Shown piece by piece: positions 55,374 to 64,000 of a DNA stretch of 64,000 nucleotides (position 1 is the first letter of the stretch; each line of letters starts with the position of its first letter). Where the stretch lies: NCBI GenBank assembly GCA_002150815.3, contig NDFF03000004.1, forward strand, positions 124,001-188,000. The letters are read 5' to 3'. The position numbers and the translations under genes were made by a program. The DNA is from Grammothele lineata (lineage: Eukaryota; Basidiomycota; Agaricomycetes; Polyporales; Polyporaceae). Below the pieces are notes generated by a model that was not told the origin of the DNA, searched no databases, and was given only the letters and a program-made list of their open reading frames with translations.

Positions 55374-57145
55374 CTACTCTAATGTGGTGTCGGACTCGTC
55401 AGCTTTCTCGAAGACGATGAGGCATTTCTGTCCTTTGGGACGGGACGAGATCACTTGGTCGTCCTGCTCCATGGACGACTTCATCTCTGGCGCGACGCGC
55501 GACCGATATTTCGAGTACACTTCCATCAGCAAAACCTTCATCTCAAGTAGGGCCAAGCTGTGGAGTAGTAGACACGATTTATGTCAACACACGCCACCGC
55601 ACTAACGACTCGACGACTCACTGTTTTCCGATACACCCCCTTCCCCCAGCCGCGAACGCGAAGAACAGCTGCTCGCGCTCCACCACCCCGTCTCCCTCCA
55701 GCCACCGCTCCGGCCGGAACTCGTACGGGTCCTGGAAAACAGCCTCGTCGAGCCGGTGCAGCGTGTACGGCTGGCAGCTGACGATCGTGCCCCCTGGGAG
55801 CGCGACCCCCGCGACCACCCGTCCGCCCGTGGGCACGATGCGCGGCATGCTCATCGGGATTGGGGTATATACGCGCAGGCCCTCGCGCACCACCGCGTCG
55901 AGGAACGGCAGGGCGAGGACGGTGGCCAGCGGCGCCCCAGCGTGCGCGGAGAGTTCGGCGCGAAGACGCGCCTGGATGGCGGAGGCGGAGGCGGAGGGGA
56001 GGGAGAGGTGGTGCAAGAGGAAGCAGAGGCCGTCTCCGGTCGTGTCGATCCCCGCTGCGAGGTGGTCCATGCATTCGGACGCGGCGAGCTTCCAGTCGCC
56101 CGGGCCGGCGTCTGCGTCTGAAGGGTAGACGGTGCGCAGCTTCGCGAGGACGGTGTGTGCGGCGACGCTGGCCTCGCGCGAGGTGCCCAGGACGTAGGGC
56201 GCGGTGAGGCCGTCAGAGCGGCGACTGCTTCCGCCTTTGACGGATTTGTACAACTTGTGGAGGGCTGGGAAGTAGTGTCGGAAGTACGAAGCTAAGCGGG
56301 CGTGAGCGGGATCGGAGAGGAAGCGGAAAACGAGGACATACTTGTAAGACCGTTCGAATATGTCATCTCACTCATGATCTTATGATCCTCCGGATCGGTG
56401 AGTGAGTGGAGTCCACGCGGATGGTAGAGATGACTCGAGATGCCGTCGAGAGCGTAACAATGCAGCCAGTCCTGGGTTAACGTTAGCAAGAGCAGGTCTC
56501 GATGGCAAGGTGTGGCCCACGTAGATGTCGACGCTTGTCCCGAGTGTTTCTGCGATCCTGGTGGCGAATGCCTCGGCGTGGTCCAGGACCACAGACGCAA
56601 CCTCAGGCTTCATTACGTAAGTCTTGGTGTAGCGTTCTGCGAATCGTTTCTTCCTGTCCGCATGCTGAGATGCAGGTGATCAATTGATCAAAGTGCTGTA
56701 TGGCAAGACGAAACGCACAAACCTCGCCTTTCTCCAAAGTGGAGAACATGTTCCTACATCAATGCGCGTCAGTCAACCCGCCTCCGAGTCGCGAAGAGCC
56801 CGATCCCACTCACGGCCTCTCAAAGTTCGCGAACAGCCTGTAGAACGACGATTTATCGTACCCGCCCCCTCCAGAGGTGTAGATCTCCTTGGCCGCTTCG
56901 CGGCTCGCGAAGGAGACCTCGTCCGGCGCGACACGCACGGCCGGCCCGTATTTGACGTGCAAGTCGTGGACGAACAGGCGACGTAGCCCCTTGAACTCGT
57001 AGTACATCAGAGGAATCCTTGTGAGTGCGCATATCTTGGGGCCGGGTACGCTTGCTAGTGGGGACAGCCATAAGCGGTACAAGAGAAGGGCGAGAAGAGC
57101 CACTAGAGAGATTGCTGGCAACGCATTGGCGAGCGCCACGTCCAT
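55374..57145 (-). CDS. Microsomal cytochrome P450 monooxygenase
   Basis: Several exons on the minus strand. The start MDVALANALPAISLVALLAL gives an N-terminal membrane anchor, then PGPKICALTRIP. Next come YDKSSFYRLFANFERPNMFSTL, HADRKKRFAERYTKTYV (helix C), an intron, then DWLHCYALDGISSHLYHPRG. The I-helix is AAGIDTTGD, ExxR is REGLR, followed by YRP-like FRPERW and the haem loop FFAFAAGGRGCIG with the axial Cys. An apparent stop after the haem loop is removed by a GT-AG intron (about 55620-55557). The last exon, LALLEMKVLLMEVYSKY to 55374, completes the fold. It appears intact, ER-bound and dependent on a separate reductase. The substrate and CYP family are not determined. It is convergent with HET6, and three relics of it occur in the HET array. 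Confidence 0.88.
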
Positions 57146-57886
57146 GATCGTTCAGTTTCTATAGTGGAGAACGGGTCAGCGAGCAAGTTTGGAGGGAGAA
57201 CGCGTATGAGGCTCTAACGATGCTGGTTTCCTCTACGATACAGTAGAGATAACTTACCGGAAGGGATCACATGTCGGGCGGTGGCGGAGGACCGGTACCG
57301 AAAGACAAGGAGGGGACGACCCGCCGGCGATAAGCAGAAGCCAGGAACGTGCCGGCTTTATCTAATCTTTGAATCGCGCCGACTCCGCACTGCGCAGCTG
57401 CGCGGTTGAGTCGCTGGCTTTAGAGGCCAGGCGAACTGCCAGAGAGTTGGATACATAGCGGGGAGCGGCATCACGGCCAATAACGGCTGTATTTTATAGC
57501 ACTATCGAGTACATAAGTACTACGAATACGGATATCGCTAAATGTGAACCCAGACACGTCGATAAAAGCGGGGGGAATACGATCAGAGGCCGGAGGACGG
57601 GAGAGGAGTATACATGAGCGGGCACTGAGATATGGTACACATGATCACCACGCGATAGATACCTAAGAGTACAGCGACGGAGACCCGGGGAGGTGCCTGT
57701 GGTAATGACACAAAGGGAATAGTTATGGGGGATAGATATGAGGGGGAGGGGACGAGAACGAGCGGGGAACAGACTGAGACGAGGGAGTGGTGGGACAACC
57801 GAAAGGGTATCAACGAGCGTCATTAAGAGTAGCGACACCGAACCGAAGGAGGCAATTCACATAATTGCAGCAAAAGGACCAGAGAA
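57146..57886. other. Intergenic region between P450 and kinase
   Basis: About 740 bp holding the promoter of the minus-strand P450 and the 3' flank of the minus-strand kinase. It contains purine-rich stretches (near 57735-57800). No gene was recognised. Confidence 0.55.
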
Positions 57887-60459
57887 CTACAGCCCAAGTC
57901 GCCCATTAGAGGACCCGAACGGCGCGAGCCTTCCCTCGCGCGGGCGGTGACGGTCCAGACTCTGGCTCCTCGTCGCAGCCCCAGGCACCGGGATCGGCGT
58001 CGCAGGCGTCGCGACCGCCGTCTTCGACGCCCCGGGGGCCATCCACGCCGACGCACGCGTGGGCGACAGCGTCGGCGGCATGCTCTCATTCCGCAGCGCG
58101 CGCTGTAGCACGTCGCGCGAGCGCGAGAGCCCACGTCCTCGCGAGCCAGAACCGGAGCCGCGGCTGCTGCCCCGCGTGCCGAAGCTGCTGGGCTCGCCGG
58201 AGCCGGAGCCGTCGGGGCTGAGGATCCAGCGGCTCTCCTCGTCGAGCGTGTCGAGTTCCGAGGTCGCGGGCTCGAGGTCAGGGGACGCCAGTGAGGGACG
58301 TTGAGGAGGGGACTTGCGCCGCCTCGGGACCGCGTCGAGGGATAGATCCTTCGGAGTTAGCGGCATTTCGTGCGGGCTGCGCGAGCGGGACAGGGAGAGC
58401 GCCGCATGGATGCGAGGGCGAGGATGGCGCCCACGCTCGAGCACCAGCTCGGAGGGTGTGGGAGAGACGGGCTGGAGGACGATGGCAGAGTCGTGGGCGC
58501 TAGACGAGCCTGCAGACGATGTCGAGTCCGTCCGGAGGATAGCGTGTGTAAGGGAAGCGAGGCTTGGTGGTGTGGGCGCCGGGTGCGCAGTGTGTCCCGA
58601 ATGGACGCTTGTTTGCAGGAGTGGGTGGTGGTGATGGTGGTGAGCATGCTCGTACGGGTGGGGCGGAGGTCGAGAGGCGCTCCGGCTGGGGCTCCGGATG
58701 GCAGAGTTAGAACGACTTGATGAGCGCGCAGGGCGAGATGCAGACCGCGACGCTTCGCGATCCTCTGGCACACGTTCTCTGCTTCTCTTCGTCCGCGACG
58801 CCGAACGGGAAGCCCGGCTCGGCATCGCCTCCGGTGGAGGGGTCACGTCGTCTGCAGCAGAGCCCCACCCGATGCCCCACGCAACTTCGTCCACCATCGC
58901 GACCGTCCACCGCGTCGCAACCGAGCGCTCGATGCACCCGCGAAGGACCTGCTCAGCACTACGTCCGATCCCGCTTGGCATCTCAAAGGCGCCTTCGCGG
59001 AGAGAAGAACACAGATAAGCCTTTCATTAACTCCGTACCAGCACCGTGATGTTTACGTACCATGGAGGATCTTCATGTGCAGTCGCGGCTCGAACGAATC
59101 GGAAAACGGCAGTTTGCCTGTGAACAGAGCGTACAGCATTACGCCTAACGCCCAGATATCTTGCGCGGGATGCGCGGTGTATGACGTCGTGTTCGTCGGC
59201 GAAAGAAGCAGCTCGGGAGCAGCATAGGGAAGAGAGCCAGGCGCAAAGCCATGGTTAGGTATTGGGGTCGCCGCACCAGAGTCTGGGTATGGACTCGAAG
59301 TGCGGTGACGTGTGGGTGCGCCACGACGGATAATGGAGAGATGATGGGGGAGCTTCCCGGCTTTCCTGCCGAGGGAACAGTGCAGGGAGGGATGCGCTTG
59401 GGAGATCGTGCGAGAACGGTGCGGGCCGTCGAGCTTCTTGGCTCGCTCGCGGTCTTCATCGTCACTCTGTACGTCGTCCCCAACCGCCTCACCGATCCGC
59501 CGTGCCATTCCAAAGTCGCCGATTTTACAGACACCCATCTCATCTACGAGCACATTCTCGAGCTTCATATCACCGTGCACGAACCCCGCCACCTCGTGCA
59601 TGTACCGCAACCCCCGCACCACCTGTCTGAACATCATCCCCGCGTCGTCCTGCGGAAGCGCAGGGCGACCATCGCGCTTCAGAATGTCAAACAAGCTCCC
59701 TGCGGGGCAGTACGCGGTGAAAAAGAAATCGGCGTACGGCGTGTGGTTGACCGTGAACAGGGGGAGAAGGTGTTCGTGGTTGAGGGACGACCAGGCCTCG
59801 GTCTCGCGGTCGAGGCTTTTGCGCGCCTGTTCGGGGTCTGGTTGCTTGTCGAGCTCCAGGCGTTTGACGATCTTGACGGCAACGGTGCCGCCTTGGGCGG
59901 AAGTCGCTGTGCGAATGATAGAGAAGCCGCCATGGCCGACAATGGGTCCGAGGGTATAGCCCGCTACGACCGCACCTTCATCATCCGGAGAGAGCGACCT
60001 TTCCGACGAGACAGGGCTGAACGCAGAAAGAAACATGGCGGCAGGAGATGACGAGAGATCCTCTTCGGGCAAGTCATGGTCCTGGAATGGAGAAGAAACC
60101 GGAGACTGAGTGAAGAGGGTGCCTAATGGAGGTTCGGAGACGGCCAAGAAAGGCGGCGGGGAGAATGATAGCCCTAGTTGTGCGGAAAGCTGCTGGTCCA
60201 CATCGAGCTCATGTGGGGCGAAGGCGGCGGTAGGTCCATCAAACGCCGGAGGGAAATCGCTGCGCTCCTCTTCGTTGATGTAGCCGCGCATGCAAAGGGT
60301 GAGAACGCCTGCGGATGAGGGTGCGATGTGGAAGCAGAGAAAAGAGAGAGTCGGGGCAAGGGGAAGATGGTGGGGGAGAGTCAAGGAGAGACAGGCGCTT
60401 CTAAGCTCCGCTAGAGCTGTCTCGGGCTCCCGGCTCTTCCGAATTACATAAGCAGACAT
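57887..60459 (-). CDS. Serine/threonine protein kinase with Arg/Ser-rich C-terminal tail
   Basis: Two exons, 60459-59061 and 58992-57887, give about 834 residues. A roughly 165-residue N-terminal region precedes the kinase domain. The domain has the glycine loop GPIVGHGGFS, the lysine in VAVKIVK, the catalytic loop HGDMKLENVL (HGD instead of HRD), DFG in IGDFGMARR and the APE motif in YAAPELL, then DIWALGVMLYALFTGKLPF. A Ser/Arg/Pro-rich insert lies between DFG and APE (HRSRTISQAH onward). The intron sits in ILHG/AFEMPSG near the end of the domain. The tail of about 340 residues is rich in Ser, Arg and Pro, with SRSASR-type repeats and a six-histidine run. The catalytic Asp and Asn are present, so activity is expected. 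The HGD makes it a non-RD kinase, probably not needing activation-loop phosphorylation. Substrate unknown. Confidence 0.9.
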
Positions 60460-60912
60460 TTTCCTGCGCCAGTTTTTGTGCTCAACCGGAGAGCACTGAC
60501 TCCGAACTGCTCTCCGCCGCGACGGGCTGTCCTCATGTCACGGGTGTGGACATGCAGTACCACTTCAGCCACTGTGGTGGAGAAGATACTCGTCTATGAA
60601 ATGACGTCACACCTTCCGCATTCAGGCATTCAGGAACGCAGATTATCTCCTGTCGTATCGGCTTCAAATTCCCGTTCCAACCGAAGCCCTACTTACAATC
60701 TGGAACGCAGTGCAGTCTAGTGCATGCGCTACCCGAATGAGAACATAGCTAGATCTGAGACTAGTAGAACGCCGACGAACATGCATTATGCATTAATGCC
60801 ATTGCCTCTGGCTCCGTGCCTCCAAACGGCTCCACACCCCTAAACCAGGTCACCGTTTGGTGTCAGCGCGAGCGTTCGAGCGCAGCGGTAGTGTCTAAAC
60901 CCACCTGTCACT
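60460..60912. other. Intergenic region between kinase and aldo/keto reductase
   Basis: About 450 bp containing the promoter of the kinase and the 3' flank of the aldo/keto reductase. No repeats or RNA genes were seen. Confidence 0.55.
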
Positions 60913-62600
60913 TTACGCAGTGAGAACGTCCACGTCATCGGGAACGATGACACCACCATCGTCGTCGAAGAGGTCGAAGCCGAGGTTGAGCTTTTTCGAG
61001 GGGTTGAGGACGCGCTTGGGCGGGTGAGCCTCCGCCGCGTCCTCCAGCTTCTGGAACAGCGCCTCCGGAAGCTTCGTCACTACACGCGAACACTGTGAGC
61101 AAGCAGGATCGTCGCAGGGCAATAGGAACGCACCATGGAGGTTCTCCTCAATGCGCGCCGGAGTTACGCTCTTCGGGAGGACGACGGTCTGCGAAAGATA
61201 GGGGTCAACGAGCAGACGGGGCGGAACGGGAGCACCACTTACTCCGCGCTGGATGTGCCAAGAGATAATGACCTGGGCGGGAGTGATGCTCAGCGCCCTC
61301 GCGATCTCCTTGACCACGGGAAGAGTGAGTGTGTCCTTTACGAGCGTGCCGCTGCCTAGAGGAGAGTATGCTTCCAGGAGCAGACCATTCTCCTTCGCCC
61401 ACTACGTATATGCGTTGCAGACGTAATAAGTAAATGCTACGTTTATCTCGGCACGCGAACGCACCTTCAGGAGATCGGGCTGGGGGTTCCAGTAGCTAAG
61501 CTCGACCTGGTTCACCGCCGGCTTGTACTTGAGCGGGTTCGCAGTGAGGTTACGCAGGCGGGGGATGTTGAAGCTTCGCCGGAGTAAGCCAGCTGACTTA
61601 AGTCACGACGCGAAGAGGGAGACGTACTTGGAGACACCGATGTTGCGGACCTTGCCCTTGTCAACCATCTCCTCGAGCTTCTTCCACGTGGGGTACGGGT
61701 TCGACATCAGGTCCCAGTCGATCTCGTCCGTCGTGCCCTTCTTGATGGCGATGGGCCTGGACATTCCTTTGAGTGAGGTTGGCGGCCACGAGAAAGAGAG
61801 AGAGCATACCAGTGGATGATGTACAGGTCAAGGTAGTCGACGCCGAGCTTCGTGAGGGAGTCGTCGAGCGCGTCTTCAACGTCCTCGGGTGCATGGAAGT
61901 AGTTCGCAAGCTGGATCGACGCGCATATAGTCGGTCACTTGAGGACAACTGGCTCGAAACACCGGGAACGCACCTTGGACGTGAGCCAGACATCCTCCCG
62001 CGGGATTCCGCTCTCCCTCAGAGCTTGTCCGACTTCCTCCTCGTTCTAGATGAATGAGCACAAGGTTACGCCCCAGACTCGACGAAGATTGTAGAACCAC
62101 TTACCCCGTACACCCAGGCACCGTCGATATGCCTGTAGCCAGCCTCGAGCGCGGCCTTCACGGCCGTACCGACCTCGTCCTTCGCAGCCTGCCACACGCC
62201 TACCACGCCCATCTCAACACCAGACATCCCTCGCACGCCAAACATAACGCGAAGACTCACCGAGCGCGACAGAGGGGATACGATCGCCCGAGGGGAGCGT
62301 GTAGTGCGTCTGCAGTCCGGGGACCAGCGAGTGGTTGCGGTGCAGGTGCGCGCCATGGCACGGAGTGCCCAGTTTGTGCGACTTTCCATGCGCGGGTCCG
62401 TGTCCGTGTGCAGCGTCGAGGTAGTACCGCGTACCGACGTAGGAGACTTGAACGAGCGCAAACGCGTAAAGCGCGTACGTGAGGAGGCGCCGCCAGCTGC
62501 ACGCCGGGCGGCGCTGGGACTCGACGTCCTCGCGGTAGAGCGGCAGAGGCGCGCTGCTGGCCTCCTTCTCGGGCAAGGGGTGGTAGGCAACTTGGGACAT
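60913..62600 (-). CDS. Membrane-anchored aldo/keto reductase
   Basis: A multi-exon gene. The start at 62600 (MSQVAYHPL) is preferred; an in-frame ATG at 62633 would add 11 residues. The N-terminus has one hydrophobic helix ([20 protein letters not shown]), unusual for this cytosolic family. The AKR core follows: [17 protein letters not shown], a catalytic Asp and Tyr in [13 protein letters not shown], then NEEEVGQAL, the Lys in EDVWLTSK, the His in [36 protein letters not shown] and [10 protein letters not shown]. The NADPH motif [14 protein letters not shown] comes near the end. The whole tetrad (Asp, Tyr, Lys, His) is present, so NADPH-dependent carbonyl reduction is expected, probably at the ER or another membrane. 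Two introns (57 and 54 bp, near 61190-61247 and 61080-61135) are multiples of three without stops. The physiological substrate is unknown. Confidence 0.88.
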
Positions 62601-63335
62601 GGTGGGAGGTTGGGAACGGGGTGAAGCACGCAATCTCGCGCGCAGGTTCTTGAGGTAAGCGGTATCTTATCTTCGGCCACCGTTCTGCTTACGGACATAC
62701 CTTCAACCAGCTCTGGTATGTTAATGCCTGTTAATGCCGTCGGCCGAATGGTGCCTCAAATGGTTGAATGTAAATCCTGATGATAAGAGTGCCTTGATGC
62801 TATGCGTACATCTTAGCAAGATACCGCTCTGTGGTCTTCTGTCACGAACACAACGCGGATTTGAGAAGCCGTGAGCAAGCCGTGAGCTTGTAACTTGCCG
62901 TGTAACAGTGTACTCATTCGCCCTGCATCTTGCAGTGCAATAGCATACCGATATCAAGATTCAAGGGGTCAACGTACAGCGACCGTCAGCTAGCTGGGTC
63001 TTCTCTGAAGCGGTGCCCATACGAATTACGAGTTACCTCGCTTGCTGCAGGCCGCAACGCGTTGGTACCCGATCCTTCTATCTTCGGCTTCAACCATCAT
63101 GTTCTGTGGATCTCCCTCTTCGAATGCGGGAACAAACCTGGATTCTTGACTGCTGTACGTAATTGGCGTTCCTCGGTATGTATGCTAGTACATCGCCGCA
63201 ACTTCGTCTAGTCCCGCGCAGTCTACAATCCCGCAATAAATACACGAATATTCCAAGTGGAGGCTATCGCACGAATCATCAGCTCGAGAGCGCGGTCCAA
63301 GGTGTATGGGACATAATTGGCGCGTCGCGGCCGAA
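62601..63335. other. Intergenic region right of aldo/keto reductase
   Basis: About 735 bp with the reductase promoter (left) and the 3' flank of the CmcJ-type gene (right). Open frames are short and without motifs. Confidence 0.55.
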
Positions 63336-64000
63336 TCAGTCGTAGAACACCAGGAACCGGAGCTCAATCGACTCCCGGAAGGGCGCGTCCTTCGGCGCAC
63401 TCGGATCCTGGAACGCCGTGTGCGGCGTGAAGGTCGCAATACCTCCGTCTGTCTTCGAGTCGAAGCTGCCGAAAAAAGTCAATCAGCCGGGTTTCCGCTC
63501 GAAGTAAGTAGCGCATCCCCTCACCACTTGATCAACACTCCTTCCTCCGGCTCCATCCCCTTCAAATACTTCCACCCATGCTTCCCATTAAACTTCACCC
63601 CGAACGTCTCCCCGTCGCGGTCAGGATACTTCAGGGTAACAGGCGTGAGGTCCTTCTCCTCATCCACGCTCCTAAAGTCGCACAGCGCGAGCGGCCAGTC
63701 GAACGCCGGGTGCGAGATCGGCCGCCAGAGGTTGATGATCTGGTACCGCTTCGCGAGGAGCTTGGGCACTTCCTCCGGGGGCATGTGCACCCTGACGCGG
63801 TCGGCGGCGGCGGCGGGGGTCTGGTCGATGTGCACGTTCGCCACGGGCTGGCGCGTGTCTGGGGTCTCGCCGACTTGGTCGGGACGGCGGCGGCGGAGAG
63901 CTGACGGAGAGAGGGGCATTTGTGAGCGGCCCGGAAGTTCACGTATATGCGGCGGAGAAGAATGCACGACTCACTGTGGTCGAAGATGACAGCGTGTGAT
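63336..64000 (-). CDS. CmcJ/AsaB-type oxidoreductase, N-terminus beyond window
   Basis: Three exon pieces can be joined on the minus strand. The right-edge piece reads HAVIFDHT. The long exon starts near 63903 with RRRRPDQVGETPDTRQPV, then ANVHIDQTP, KRYQIINLWRPI, HPAFDWPLALCDFRSV, TPVTLKYPDRDGETFGVKF and KHGWKYLKGMEPEEGVLIK. The last exon has FDSKTDGGIATFTPHTAF and ends ESIELRFLVFYD. This is the pattern of the fungal CmcJ-like family, also annotated as GA4-desaturase-like or AsaB, often found in secondary-metabolite clusters. The HVD-like HID and the R-x-S/ESIE part near the end fit an Fe(II)/2-oxoglutarate-type fold, but I do not assign a reaction. The start codon lies right of the window. 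Confidence 0.85.

Noticed and set aside
55618..55625. Apparent stop right after the P450 haem loop
   Set aside because: A GTGAGT donor and a CACAG acceptor remove it and join a normal L-helix exon ending at 55374, so the gene is not truncated.
58590..58650. Run of CAC/GTG triplets as a regulatory repeat
   Set aside because: It encodes the histidine run in the kinase tail and is explained by coding sequence.
1..64000. CRISPR arrays, rRNA, LTR retrotransposons and tRNAs
   Set aside because: No regularly spaced repeats, reverse transcriptase motifs, long terminal repeats or convincing cloverleaf sequences were found by eye; a tRNA scan could still find one.

Overview
The window looks like nuclear DNA of a filamentous basidiomycete, probably a wood-decay agaricomycete. 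Genes are GC-rich and cut by many short (about 50-65 bp) GT-AG introns. The gene families (self-sufficient CYP505 P450s, FunK1 kinases, HET-domain expansions, a CmcJ-type oxidoreductase) are typical of Polyporales-like genomes. No rRNA, convincing tRNA, CRISPR array or bacterial-style operon was seen.

Layout. (1) 1-3293: a divergent pair, a conserved basidiomycete one-pass membrane protein (minus, running off the left edge) and ALG11 mannosyltransferase (plus), sharing a 283 bp promoter. (2) 4576-14938: two tandem CYP505-type P450-reductase fusion genes. The spacer between them carries a degenerate element with terminal inverted repeats. (3) 15145-17640: an isoprenylcysteine-methyltransferase-like membrane protein and a decayed FunK1-type kinase, both minus. 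(4) 19127-54771: the most striking part, six plus-strand paralogues of one two-exon gene (HET1 to HET6 here). Each has an N-terminal HET domain, a conserved roughly 300-residue second module and, in four copies, a long Arg/Ser-rich tail. HET3, HET4 and HET6 read through intact. HET1 is frameshifted at an (AT)n run inside the coding sequence, HET2 has a 6 bp insertion carrying a stop, and HET5 has one nonsense codon. Spacers between copies are themselves paralogous and hold HET fragments and cytochrome P450 relics. Upstream of HET2 lies an apparently perfect 1,956 bp head-to-tail duplication. (5) 55374-64000: four minus-strand genes, namely an intact microsomal P450 (the likely parent of the relics), a Ser/Thr kinase with an Arg/Ser-rich tail, a membrane-anchored aldo/keto reductase and the start of a CmcJ-type oxidoreductase.

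How it fits together. The left and right edges are ordinary metabolic genes. The centre is a birth-and-death array of a HET-domain family that has spread as a cassette together with pieces of a neighbouring P450 gene, with signs of gene conversion (HET4/HET6). HET proteins are known in fungi as cell-death triggers in non-self recognition. A tight array mixing live and freshly broken copies fits an allorecognition or immune-like locus, but that role is inferred. All exon limits were read by eye from splice signals and conserved frames.
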